A model generated the notes under the pieces. The model was not told the DNA's origin. It searched no databases and saw nothing but the letters and a program-made list of their open reading frames with translations. From contig NZ_BCUX01000027.1 of NCBI RefSeq assembly GCF_001591445.1, forward strand, positions 1 to 64,000: a DNA stretch of 64,000 bases, read 5' to 3'. Below are positions 36,296-45,379 of the stretch, piece after piece. Positions within the stretch are counted from its first letter, which is position 1, and every line of letters begins with the position of its first letter. The DNA comes from Neobacillus drentensis NBRC 102427 (GTDB lineage: Bacteria > Bacillota > Bacilli > Bacillales > Cytobacillaceae). The position numbers were made by a program, and so were the translations under genes.

Positions 36296-36481
36296 TTAAA
36301 GGGAAAGTATACTTAATATATTAGTAAATTGGCCATTAAGACCTAAATATTCAGCCCCTAATGTTTGAATGAAAATGATTCTAGCTAAAAAACTAACGAA
36401 TAAACTGATAAGTTGGCCGCCAACAGCATAACTGGTCGTGTCCCATTTGTATTCAGGATTGATAGATTTAGGATTTTTAAA
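36296..36481 (-). pseudogene. N-terminal fragment of a Wzx-type polysaccharide flippase
   Basis: Read leftwards the frame gives WDTTSYAVGGQLISLFVS, FLARIIFIQTLGAEYLGLNG, QFTNILSILSL and then a TAA. The string TLGAEYLGLNG-x-FTN-x-LSILSL is the signature of the first helices of MOP/Wzx flippases. No start codon lies in frame just upstream and the rest of the gene (about 400 codons) is missing. It differs from the intact flippase at 42533. Together with the FemAB-like fragment it shows that this edge of the exopolysaccharide locus has been eroded. The remaining sequence from 36176 to 36295 shows nothing I recognise. Confidence 0.75.
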
Positions 36482-36502
36482 TCAATCGCAGTATTAGTTC
36501 AT

Positions 36503-37006
36503 TTATAATACAACTTGCTTATTTTTATTTTCAATAACTCGGCATGGTACTCCTACAGCAGTACAATTATTAGGCAAATTCTTAAGTACTACAGAGTTTG
36601 CTCCGACCATAACATCATTGCCAATAGTTATCTCACCAACTACAACTGATCCAGCGTACAGTGTTACATTGTTTCCGATTTTCGGTATGACTTTGCTAAA
36701 ATTATTTTCTCCAACTGTAACATTCTGAAATACTCGAAGGCATGTACCTGCGGTAATTGCACCAATAACGACCCCGACAGTATGATACATAAAGAAATCA
36801 CTACCGATATCAGCTGCCGGTGAGATGTCACAAGAATGTAACAATATATTGAGATACCAAAAAAATTTAGACAATACCTTTAGCTTATGTTGATAACACC
36901 ATGAACTTAATCTAAAAATAAATACAGCTCTTGAACTACTACCAATTAACAAACGACCTATTAAATTAAGTTTGTTAACTCCCTTAAAATCTTGAAAAAT
37001 GTACAT
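36503..37006 (-). CDS. serine acetyltransferase-like hexapeptide acetyltransferase
   Basis: 167 residues. An N-terminal helical part (residues 1-60) is followed by a left-handed beta-helix of hexapeptide repeats (about 60-150): ISPAADIGSDFFMYHTVG, VIGAITAGTCLRVFQNVTVG, ITIGNDVMVGANSVV, with a closing VPCRVIENK. This is the CysE-like SAT group found in exopolysaccharide clusters, where it O-acetylates a sugar or carrier-linked glycan instead of making cysteine. The putative catalytic His is in MYHTVG. Last intact gene of the cluster; ATG 37006. Confidence 0.85.
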   Translation of the reverse strand: MYIFQDFKGVNKLNLIGRLLIGSSSRAVFIFRLSSWCYQHKLKVLSKFFWYLNILLHSCDISPAADIGSDFFMYHTVGVVIGAITAGTCLRVFQNVTVGENNFSKVIPKIGNNVTLYAGSVVVGEITIGNDVMVGANSVVLKNLPNNCTAVGVPCRVIENKNKQVVL

Positions 37007-37072
37007 TAGAATAACACCCCACCTCTATTCGGATTCTTCTTCCATGATCATGATCTCTTCCCAGAGATGTTC

Positions 37073-38371
37073 CTAGTCCTGTAACCGATTCTTATTCACA
37101 AAAAGCCCTGATATTAGCCAAAAATAAGGAGCCACGGAAACGACGCTAATATTAAAAAATGCCTGTACTAGATATCCAATAATAGCCGCTAGCAGGCCAA
37201 TGGAGAACAACTGCTGGTCAATATCCAATTGTTTTACTTGACTAATCCCTCTAAACACGATGATTGACAAGATAAATAAGTATATTAATAATGCCGGCAC
37301 CCCCATTGTAAAGGCTATTTGTAAATAATCATTGTTTTCATCATAAATTTCCCCTGTATCTAAATAGTTTTTTATTATTTTTGAATCTTGTGAATAAAAA
37401 ACTTGTTCAAAAGTATTCGGACCATTTCCAAGCCATAAGTGGTTTGAAATAAGTGGTAAAGAAATTTGCCAAATATCCCAACGGGAAGCACCTACAGAAC
37501 TGGCATCTTTATTGGTTAGGATTTTATGAACATCATTCGCAATCGTTAAAGCTCGAGAAAAGTACCCCTGGTCAGAAAATAGATTAGAGATAATAAAGAT
37601 TAAACAAGCTGAAATTATAACAAAGATTAATTTCTTCCAAATCTCCCTCCTATTCCAGGCGACCCAAACTAATATAATAGTTATACTTATAACTATTCCC
37701 AGCCAAGCACTCCTTGTCTGTGACTCAATTAAAGAGAGAAACTGAAAACATAAAATAAAAAAAGAAAGAACTTTCCATTTCCTCTCTTGCGATAAGAAAT
37801 AGTTTGTAATGGTCAAAGGAATGACCATTACCAAATAGGAACCAAAATAGTCCGGATTATCAAAAAAAGAATAAGTCCTTTGACCAAATAGTAACTTATA
37901 AACTGAATCCTGAGGCAAAACACTTAGATGATAATACTGAATTACACTATAAAAAGAAGCAAAGAATGAACTTATGATAATAACTTTGTTAAGCCTTTCT
38001 AAATGCACTGAATTTAATCGAGAAGCCAAACTAAATAATACTATATAGGACAGCATGATAAGCAATCCTTGGTGCTCTGTCCCCTCCCCAACCCAAGATA
38101 TTTTGATGGAATGAAGCGTTGAGAAAAAGAGCAGGCATAAAAAAACAACCATAAGTGCTTCCAGTTTTCCTAATTTCCAAATCAACTTATTTTTCCCCAA
38201 CCAAGCTCTTAAAAGGTGAAAAAGGCTAAGAAGAAAAATCCATCCTATGAAATAATAGGCTTTTGCATTCGCATAATAATAAGATTCTCCCCAGGGATAA
38301 ATGAGAAATACATATATACCAAAAAAGTAATAAAATAAAGAATTGTACACTTTTTCAATTGAGTAGACCAT
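37073..38371 (-). CDS. O-antigen ligase/polymerase-like membrane protein (1)
   Basis: 432 residues, about 11-12 membrane helices, with a large outer loop (about 285-345) holding WDIWQISLPLISNHLWLGNGPNTFEQVF. The pattern W-x-x-(A/S)...G-x-GP-x-(T/S)-F is typical of the Wzy_C/O-antigen ligase family, which polymerises or transfers repeat units outside the membrane. ATG 38371 follows GAGG. A second such protein is encoded at 41205; one may polymerise and the other ligate or be redundant. Confidence 0.88.
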   Translation of the reverse strand: MVYSIEKVYNSLFYYFFGIYVFLIYPWGESYYYANAKAYYFIGWIFLLSLFHLLRAWLGKNKLIWKLGKLEALMVVFLCLLFFSTLHSIKISWVGEGTEHQGLLIMLSYIVLFSLASRLNSVHLERLNKVIIISSFFASFYSVIQYYHLSVLPQDSVYKLLFGQRTYSFFDNPDYFGSYLVMVIPLTITNYFLSQERKWKVLSFFILCFQFLSLIESQTRSAWLGIVISITIILVWVAWNRREIWKKLIFVIISACLIFIISNLFSDQGYFSRALTIANDVHKILTNKDASSVGASRWDIWQISLPLISNHLWLGNGPNTFEQVFYSQDSKIIKNYLDTGEIYDENNDYLQIAFTMGVPALLIYLFILSIIVFRGISQVKQLDIDQQLFSIGLLAAIIGYLVQAFFNISVVSVAPYFWLISGLFVNKNRLQD

Positions 38372-38380
38372 AAAATAACC

Positions 38381-38530
38381 TCAAGACTTTAATATTGTTG
38401 AACATGCTAATAACTTCTTAAATTTATAAAGATTTAATCCTTTAGAGGAAAAATTCAACTTACGGCAATTTTCTCTTGATTCAAAAACATCCATTAAGGA
38501 AAAGTAAGACACAAACTCTTGTCCGAGCAC
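38381..38530 (-). pseudogene. possible remnant frame upstream of the polymerase gene
   Basis: In the gap between the polymerase and GT14 genes a leftward frame of 49 codons runs from GTG 38530 to TGA 38383, reading SYFSLMDVFESRENC and LNFSSKGLNLYKFKKLLA. Its composition looks like the C-terminal tail of a glycosyltransferase-like protein from this AT-rich cluster, but I do not recognise it and no upstream continuation in frame is open. It has no ribosome site. Likely a relic, possibly chance. Confidence 0.3.
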
Positions 38531-38581
38531 CTATAATTTGTATAAACCTGGTAACACGTTTATCTCCCCCTTAACAATTCC

Positions 38582-39499
38582 TTAGGAACCTACCAGTGTC
38601 CTTGAACCCAACTTTACTTTATTTGTGAAATACTTAATAACATTTTTATCAATGGTTTCGTCAAATTTTCTTGCAAAAAATTGATTTGAGTCCTCAATAA
38701 AACTAATATCTTTGGTTGTTAAGCACACCGGAGAATTTTTTTCACTTAACTTCTCTCCCATTCTCAAATACACGAGGTTATTTGAAACCACCTTTGACTG
38801 AAAATGCGAGTTCATTATAATTGTGTGAAAAAACCATTCATCAGGAATTAATGCGTTTTCAAAATATTTATGGTACCATTCATTTTCATTTAGGAAGTCA
38901 ATGATATACGCGGCTACATCTAGTGGTATGCTAAACCATTGAGAACCACAATAAAACTTAAAATCTTCCGGCCAATATTTCGTGTTAGGAAATAAATTGA
39001 TTCCTTTTCCGTACAAGTGATGTAAAGTTAGTCGATAAATTCTATAAAAATGTATATTGTTGTACCTTCTTACTGTTCCTTTTGGCCAATTAATCTTCAT
39101 CGCACCTAAATTTTTATTTGAAATATCTCTATTATCCAAAAATACACTATTACTATTTTCATCTAAAAATTCTTTGAATCCCTCCTTGACTAATAAATCT
39201 TGACCGCTTCTTAAACAAATAAAGTCATAAGATTTTTGGGAAGCTAACACTTCTTTTAAAAGTAGGATAGTTGTATTAACTTGACTGATGTCACCCCATT
39301 CACAATTAATACTATTATCAAGTATCTTTACATTTGGACTTTTCACTATTTTGTTATACATGTATTTATAACTCTTTTGATCTATGTGTACATAAACATC
39401 GGCAAGCTTTTCATGTATCAATTGGTTTATAAATAAGTTAACTTGTTCCGGGTTCTTATGAACTTGTAAAATAAATGCTGTACTTGGAACTGAATTCAT
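38582..39499 (-). CDS. GT14 (core-2/I-branching) beta-1,6-N-acetylglucosaminyltransferase-like protein
   Basis: 305 residues. Features of the GT14 branching family: N-terminal STAFILQVHKNPEQVN, YVHIDQKS, LRSGQDLLVK, GSQWFSIP (about 195-202) and PDEWFFHTII (about 228-237). The family forms beta-1,6 GlcNAc or xylosyl branches. In this cluster it would add a side branch to the exopolysaccharide repeat unit. No membrane segment. ATG 39499 follows AAAGGAGAATAGAA. Confidence 0.87.
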   Translation of the reverse strand: MNSVPSTAFILQVHKNPEQVNLFINQLIHEKLADVYVHIDQKSYKYMYNKIVKSPNVKILDNSINCEWGDISQVNTTILLLKEVLASQKSYDFICLRSGQDLLVKEGFKEFLDENSNSVFLDNRDISNKNLGAMKINWPKGTVRRYNNIHFYRIYRLTLHHLYGKGINLFPNTKYWPEDFKFYCGSQWFSIPLDVAAYIIDFLNENEWYHKYFENALIPDEWFFHTIIMNSHFQSKVVSNNLVYLRMGEKLSEKNSPVCLTTKDISFIEDSNQFFARKFDETIDKNVIKYFTNKVKLGSRTLVGS

Positions 39500-39715
39500 T
39501 TTCTATTCTCCTTTAAACCAATTATTTTTTATAATAAATTTAGTAAAAACGAATCATTAATTATTGAAAATTCAATCAACTTATGTCTGTTTATCCTCAA
39601 TGATTCCAGGATTCAGGTTCTGTTAACCGAAACCTTTTACAGGCATATTCATGTACTTTAAAGAGAGGTGCGACTCCCAATCACACTAAGAGGCCGGCCT
39701 TTAATATGGCTAGCC

Positions 39716-41077
39716 TTAATTAATGGTTATAATTTGAATAGTACTGTAAGTTTTATCATTAACAACCAAGTTTCGAATTGGTCTGCTTGAATAAATCGTT
39801 CGATTTTTTAATTGATTGAACTGATTTCCTTGAAATACTAAATCTTTAATACTAGAGTCTTTATAAAAATCAGTTGACAAAACTTTATCAAAATTGGAAA
39901 AGGTATTATTGATAAATAGTGTATTTTGGATTGATGCACCAATTGCCCAAAAAAAGATCGCATCACTATTTCCTTTTCCAATAAAGGTATTCCCCTTTAT
40001 TAGTGTATCTGTTGATTCAGTCTGAATCGCAATTGCTCTGTTATCGGAGGAAACTTTATTATTGTATATTTTGGTTCCAACTGATTTTCCATAATCACCT
40101 TCGACTAATATCCCATTTATCGTTTTTAAATTATTTTTGTAAAGTTGCAAATTATCATTTTGAAACCAAATATTTAAATCTTTAGTGGTAATGTCATTAT
40201 TATAAATTTTTGCATCGACTGTACAATTAATCGGAATTCTTGAATTCTTCCCCATAACTGTATTGTTATAGAATTCAATTCCATGAAACCTTCCACTATC
40301 TCGCCCTCCTGTAATAATAATAGAATAATTTTCAGTTGCACTCGTAACAAATGTATTATTATAAATTTTTGAGTTATAAAGCTGAACTTCTTCAAAAGGC
40401 TCAAAGTGTAATGTTGGTCTTCCAATGTCCGATTTACTGAAATTGTTGAATATTTCGATATTGTTTACCTGTTCAATAACTATATTTGAACGATGATTGT
40501 TAATTAAAATATTATTGGAAAGAGTTACATTATTGCTAGCCTTTTTAGACCCCGTAACAGAAATGCCATCTCCAACCGCATTTTGCATGCTGCAATTATC
40601 AATTACCACATTATTGCTGTCCCAAATAAAAACGGCATGCATATGTTCGATACCTTTTTTATGTTTTTCATAATTTCCGTCAAACGTAATATTTTGGACT
40701 TTTACATTTTTTACATCATTGATATTTAAAAGTCTGGTTTGTTCTTGATCATTTGCATTGTCTGTAAGTTTTAATGTCACAAGTTCTCGATTTTCACCAA
40801 TTAATTTCACATTTGACTTCAAATAAAACGAATTTAATATATAAGTTCCGGCAGGAATATAAACATTCCCCCCACCATTTATACTTGCCTGGTCTATAGC
40901 CGATTGAAACGCATTGGTATCGTCTGTATAGCCATTTCCAGCAGCCCCAAAATCCTTAACATTTATTCGGTCGTTTACTGGAGGGGAACTTGGGGTTCCC
41001 GGTTTTAATTTCCATTCGGTAATAGTGGTCAATAACACAAGAAAAACAGCAAGTAATAAAATGGAGCTTTTTTTCAA
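39716..41077 (-). CDS. secreted right-handed beta-helix protein (pectate-lyase-3 type)
   Basis: 453 residues. A signal peptide or anchor (residues 4-22, hydrophobic) precedes the Pectate_lyase_3 start NVKDFGAAGNGYTDDTNAFQ and GGGNVYIPAGTYIL. About 12 parallel beta-helix turns follow (repeats of NNVxIxNNxxxxN type, such as KASNNVTLSNNILINNH). Such proteins in exopolysaccharide loci cleave, epimerise or bind the polymer outside the cell. Which of these cannot be told; no unmistakable GH28 catalytic triad was seen. Start TTG 41077 with AAAGGAGG 5 bases upstream. Confidence 0.87.
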   Translation of the reverse strand: MKKSSILLLAVFLVLLTTITEWKLKPGTPSSPPVNDRINVKDFGAAGNGYTDDTNAFQSAIDQASINGGGNVYIPAGTYILNSFYLKSNVKLIGENRELVTLKLTDNANDQEQTRLLNINDVKNVKVQNITFDGNYEKHKKGIEHMHAVFIWDSNNVVIDNCSMQNAVGDGISVTGSKKASNNVTLSNNILINNHRSNIVIEQVNNIEIFNNFSKSDIGRPTLHFEPFEEVQLYNSKIYNNTFVTSATENYSIIITGGRDSGRFHGIEFYNNTVMGKNSRIPINCTVDAKIYNNDITTKDLNIWFQNDNLQLYKNNLKTINGILVEGDYGKSVGTKIYNNKVSSDNRAIAIQTESTDTLIKGNTFIGKGNSDAIFFWAIGASIQNTLFINNTFSNFDKVLSTDFYKDSSIKDLVFQGNQFNQLKNRTIYSSRPIRNLVVNDKTYSTIQIITIN

Positions 41078-41204
41078 ATTATTCCTCCTTTGTGTAATTT
41101 AAGGAAAACAATTTACATTCGAAAGGAAATTCTCACTTACCTTGGTTTCGTTTTTTCATTCCTAGGACATGTCACAAATAATACTTTTTTTAACTCATAG
41201 CCTA

Positions 41205-42485
41205 CTATTTAGAAATACCACTATGCAATTTAATTCGTTGTTTATCGATCATCCTGTAAGCTAATACACCTAAGAAAAACCAAAACATTCTGGCATTATT
41301 TAAGGATATGGCAATTGACCCAATCAACATAATAATTAAAATATCCCTTAATATAAGATTGGTCTCATTCTTGATTTTTTTGCTAAAGGTAACTTTTAAC
41401 AAAATGGCAGCTAAATACAAGAAAAGGATTGTTGCAAATAACCCGCCCCATTCAGAGTAGACCTGAATATACGTATTATGAGCAACCGATTCAATTCCTG
41501 AAACTTTATTAGAGACTACGGGATACATCCCGACACCGACTCCAAACAGGGGAGAAGAACTAATAAGGTGCATCCCTGTCAACCATATAGGAAGTCTGCC
41601 TGAACCATTACCATTTATGGCTGCATCAAAATTGGTGAACAAAAGGGAAATTCGTTGAAATTGTACGTATTTGTCCAAATTAAAAGTCAAATTTGATTGA
41701 ATTAATTGTAAGGTACCACCTAATAACAAAATAATTATTATGGCAGAAAATCCAAATAAAATTGTCTTAACTCTCATTTTGTTTTTTAATATCCCGCCTA
41801 AAACAAATAGCATTGTATACATTATTAATGTGATGAACCCTGTTTTGGATCCTGATAGTAAAATACTGAGCATCATGAGGCAGTAAATGATTACCTTGGC
41901 CTTCAGCGAAATATTTTTGTTCCGTAAAAAAAAAGGCAATGCGCTGATTTGAATGATTGCAAAATAGTTGGGATCATTCATTAAACCGTTATAACGATCT
42001 GCTCCAAAATTATAGATTTGAAGCAGAAATTTCATCCCCAGGATGTTTATGAAAATCCCTATTATCCCTACGAATAGAGCAGTATAGGAATACCACTTCA
42101 TAGATAAGCGGACCATTTTTTCCTGCGTAAAATTATACCCCGCAAACAGATACATAAATACTGCTGCCAGCTTTACATATTCTTTCATTACTAAATTTAT
42201 ATCAAAAGCCACTCCAAATTTATACGGGGTATAGAAAACAGCAGTTGCAACAATCACTACAGACAATAACAAAAAATACACGAAGTGAAAACCAGGAACT
42301 TTGATCCCTTTACAAGCCACGAAAAAGAGCAGAAAGGGAATGATTAAATCACTTAATGAAAAATTGATTCCTCCAAATATACTTGTTTGATTTAAAAAAA
42401 AGGAAAATAAAACCACTAGATAAAAATAGAGGTTCCTTTCCATTTCCATATTTTGAACAGCTGTCAGACTATAGATATTCCTCAA
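41205..42485 (-). CDS. O-antigen polymerase/ligase-like membrane protein (2)
   Basis: Up to 426 residues, about 11 membrane helices, with the family loop SGRLPIWLTGMHLISSSPLFGVGVGMYPVVSN (here cited in part) and HNTYIQVYSEWG. These are the R-x-x-x-W...G-x-G-x-(N/Y) and H-N-x-(F/Y)-(I/L) motifs of Wzy_C proteins. It likely polymerises lipid-linked repeat units exported by the adjacent flippase. The TTG start at 42485 directly abuts GGGGAGG; ATG codons at residues 13 and 15 are alternatives, so the start is unsure. Confidence 0.86.
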   Translation of the reverse strand: MRNIYSLTAVQNMEMERNLYFYLVVLFSFFLNQTSIFGGINFSLSDLIIPFLLFFVACKGIKVPGFHFVYFLLLSVVIVATAVFYTPYKFGVAFDINLVMKEYVKLAAVFMYLFAGYNFTQEKMVRLSMKWYSYTALFVGIIGIFINILGMKFLLQIYNFGADRYNGLMNDPNYFAIIQISALPFFLRNKNISLKAKVIIYCLMMLSILLSGSKTGFITLIMYTMLFVLGGILKNKMRVKTILFGFSAIIIILLLGGTLQLIQSNLTFNLDKYVQFQRISLLFTNFDAAINGNGSGRLPIWLTGMHLISSSPLFGVGVGMYPVVSNKVSGIESVAHNTYIQVYSEWGGLFATILFLYLAAILLKVTFSKKIKNETNLILRDILIIMLIGSIAISLNNARMFWFFLGVLAYRMIDKQRIKLHSGISK

Positions 42486-42532
42486 CCTCCCCTCATATAT
42501 AAGATTCTCGGGTACTTTCCCTTCTTCATACT

Positions 42533-44062
42533 TTACATTTCTTCGGTTTTAACGACTCTTCTTGAGAGAACCACCTTGCTTCTATGGAACACGTTTCTGT
42601 AAATTTTAGGGTCAACAATGATATTGCCGCCAAGAATGACAATTAAATTCCAAATGGATAGTGTAACGGCATATATAACCCATTCATAAGCATTTTTCGG
42701 ATTTATTGTTATCAGCCATTGAACAGGAAGCACAGCTGCTATTGATAAAACCAAATTGATGCCCAATTTATAAATTGTAGGTTTTAATGAACTATTCAAT
42801 ATTTTTCTGGAAGCATAAAAAATAATATCCGCTGTCCGATAAATGGAAGAACAGAAAGCACCTATCAGTACCCCTACAGTCCCAAATTTACTGATAAAAA
42901 TAAATGATGTCACAAGGTTTATAATGCTCTCGGCAATTGCACCATTTCTTGTTTCCTTAAAATGACCGGCGGAATTAATAAGAGTATAGGCCGGAGCTCT
43001 GATATTCATGATCACTCCCACAACAATAAACAATATCGCCAAATTCGGCCGTACATAGTTGACATCTGTCACATCTTTAGTATAAATTCCTATAAAAGGA
43101 ATGATAAGCAAGAAAGTCGTTGTAAAGACCCAGGTAATAAATGCATAAAATATTGATTCATAAATAGTAAAAACCTCAATTACCCTTTGTTTTTCACCCC
43201 TAACCAGCAAATCTCCCAACCCCGCCAAAAATGCGCTGGAAAAGGAAGTGACCAGTAAAACAATTGCAGAAAACACCATATTATAGGTTGTAAATACACT
43301 GACTTCCTTAAGTCCCAAAAAGATTGTAATTAGAATAATCGGGGTATTTAACACAATAACACCGGCAATTTGCTGGATAAAAACATCCTTTCTTTGTGCA
43401 AATGCCGAAGTATCGGGCTTTTCTTTAAAACTAACGTACGTATAATTTTTTTTGACATATGCATATATTATAAAGGCCCTCGATGCAAACATTAAGGTTG
43501 CAATACCATTTACAAGAAGGATATTGTATCCAAACTTAATTAAAACTACATAGGATATCAAATTAATTAGCAGACTAATAATTTGGATATTTGTAAATAC
43601 ATAAAACCTTTGGTCAGCTGTTAGCAATACTCTATATTTGCCGATAATAAAGAAATCCAAAAAATTGCTGCTGCCCAATATCAGAACCAGGAAAAATGAA
43701 ACTTTAAAGCTGACTTGATGCGCAATGAAAAAAGGGTAAATAAATGCGAGCAGTGTGATTAAACTTAAAAATATATATCCGGCACGAATGTAAAATATTT
43801 TTGTCGAGGAAAGAATTCGATTGACAGTCGCTTTATCGTTTGATGCTAATGGCTTTAACAAAGCAGTTACCGACGAAAGGCCAATTCCTGCCTCAACTAT
43901 ATTAAAAAAATTAAGAAATTGCCTGATTGATAAAATTAGACCGTTCATTACCGATCCATAAATGGTCATGAACAGCCATGGCAAAACCAGCCAAATTAGC
44001 GTATAAACCAGTTGGTAAGACAGATTGGAAATCATAATATAAAAAGCTTTTTTTGTTCTCAT
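42533..44062 (-). CDS. Wzx-type polysaccharide flippase (MOP superfamily)
   Basis: 509 residues with about 13-14 membrane helices and the MOP-family layout of Wzx proteins; near-terminal IGLSSVTALLKPLASNDKATVNRI corresponds to the first inner loop. It would flip undecaprenyl-linked repeat units to the outer face. ATG 44062 follows AAAGGCGG 10 bases upstream. Placed between the phosphatase and polymerase genes, the usual position. The dead flippase fragment at 36296-36481 is a different, unrelated-looking copy. Confidence 0.88.
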   Translation of the reverse strand: MRTKKAFYIMISNLSYQLVYTLIWLVLPWLFMTIYGSVMNGLILSIRQFLNFFNIVEAGIGLSSVTALLKPLASNDKATVNRILSSTKIFYIRAGYIFLSLITLLAFIYPFFIAHQVSFKVSFFLVLILGSSNFLDFFIIGKYRVLLTADQRFYVFTNIQIISLLINLISYVVLIKFGYNILLVNGIATLMFASRAFIIYAYVKKNYTYVSFKEKPDTSAFAQRKDVFIQQIAGVIVLNTPIILITIFLGLKEVSVFTTYNMVFSAIVLLVTSFSSAFLAGLGDLLVRGEKQRVIEVFTIYESIFYAFITWVFTTTFLLIIPFIGIYTKDVTDVNYVRPNLAILFIVVGVIMNIRAPAYTLINSAGHFKETRNGAIAESIINLVTSFIFISKFGTVGVLIGAFCSSIYRTADIIFYASRKILNSSLKPTIYKLGINLVLSIAAVLPVQWLITINPKNAYEWVIYAVTLSIWNLIVILGGNIIVDPKIYRNVFHRSKVVLSRRVVKTEEM

Positions 44063-44142
44063 GAAAAGTGTGCCGCCTTTATTTTATTTAGCCGCCAGAT
44101 AAATTCAAATTTCAGCTATCATTTTTTTATGAGAATAATGGA

Positions 44143-44907
44143 CTAAAAGATACCCAAAATCCTTTTTCTTACGGGAACAGGTTCCTGTCTGTAAATATTT
44201 TGGCCGTTTATGAGCAATTCAGCATTTTCATTGAAATAAAAGGTGCGGTTAATACCAAATTTTTTTGTGACCCTTTCATAAGCCTCCTGAAGGGAGAAAC
44301 CTCTTAAATCAGTGTTATGGGCATCTGATGCAATAAAATGTGCCAAATTATGCTCAATAATTTTTTCAGAAAATGATTTAATCCTTTTCCCATAATGACC
44401 GAGAATACTACCAGAGGTAAGCTGTGTCAACGCGCCTTCCTGTACCAGTTCAAAAAGGAGATGAATATCCGCGCTCAATGCCCTATTCCTTTCCGGGTGG
44501 ACAATAATCGGTGTAATCCCTTTTAATAACAGTTCATAAACCACCTCACGGGCGTATGTCGGAACTTCACCAGAAGGAAGTTCTAATAGCAAGTATTGCC
44601 CCTTATCACCAAGTGTAAGGACATCATCCATCTCAATTGAAATAAAAATTTCCCGATGCAGCCTTAACTCTTGACCCGGATAGACCGTAAGTGGAATATT
44701 TTCCTTTTGCAATAGCTTATTGATTTCGAGTATACGATTTAATATTTTCTTTTTTGAATTTTCATATTGTCCATTTAAATGGTGTGGAGTTGCAAATAAA
44801 TCGGTTATTCCATTTCCTACTGCAGCATTCGCCATGCCTAAACAATCATTTATATTTCTGGGACCGTCATCGATTTGCGGAAGAATATGACAATGAATAT
44901 CAATCAT
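44143..44907 (-). CDS. ywqE: PHP-type tyrosine-protein phosphatase (YwqE/CpsB)
   Basis: 254 residues from ATG 44907, with AAGGTGG 10 bases upstream. PHP-fold phosphatase with metal motifs DIHCHILPQIDDG (residues 3-15), the Glu in YPGQELRLHRE, IVHPERNRAL and SDAHNT. It dephosphorylates the tyrosine kinase and substrates of exopolysaccharide assembly. In this module it is intact while its partner kinase is truncated; the other module in the cluster shows the reverse. Confidence 0.93.
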   Translation of the reverse strand: MIDIHCHILPQIDDGPRNINDCLGMANAAVGNGITDLFATPHHLNGQYENSKKKILNRILEINKLLQKENIPLTVYPGQELRLHREIFISIEMDDVLTLGDKGQYLLLELPSGEVPTYAREVVYELLLKGITPIIVHPERNRALSADIHLLFELVQEGALTQLTSGSILGHYGKRIKSFSEKIIEHNLAHFIASDAHNTDLRGFSLQEAYERVTKKFGINRTFYFNENAELLINGQNIYRQEPVPVRKRILGIF

Positions 44908-44983
44908 ATGAATCAAGCCACCTTTAATAATTGTGAGAATTGCAAAAGATTTCTTACAAAAAGAAATATCTGTTAAGCTTCAT

Positions 44984-45379
44984 TTAACCGTAATGACCAA
45001 AGTAATCATTTTTCTTTGAAACCACCCCATTCACAACGGCGCCAAGTATCAGAGTATTAGTCTTTTCTAATAATTCCTTCGCCACGATCAACCTGTCCCT
45101 TCTAGTCTTGCCGCAGGCAACAACCATGACGACTCCATCACTTTTACTTGCGATAATTTGCGAATCTGTTACCAAAAGTATTGGCGGAGTGTCAAAAATA
45201 ATATAATCATATGTTTGTTTTAGCTCATCCATAACCTGTTCCATAGCTTTTGAATCTAATAGATCTGAGGGGTTGGGAGGGATGGGTCCGCATGTTAAAA
45301 CGTTCAAATTTGCTATACTTGTCTTCGAAATTGCTTGTTCCAAGTAAATGTCCTTGTAAGTACACTTGTCATCCCATAT
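44984..45379 (-). pseudogene. truncated, frameshifted bacterial tyrosine kinase (CapB/YwqD type)
   Basis: Only the C-terminal half of a BY-kinase remains: NLNVLTCGPIPPNPSDLLDS, Walker B DYIIFDTPP, VVNGVVSKKNDYFGHYG with one or two of the tail tyrosines. About 105 residues are gone compared with the intact kinase at 55695-56381, including Walker A and Walker A'. Homology resumes two bases after the capA stop at GMTSVLT, so the deletion begins at the intergenic junction. A missing base near 45356 then breaks the frame (CTTACAAGGAC for CTTACAAAGGAC). Even if translated from a later start it cannot bind ATP. Confidence 0.92.
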
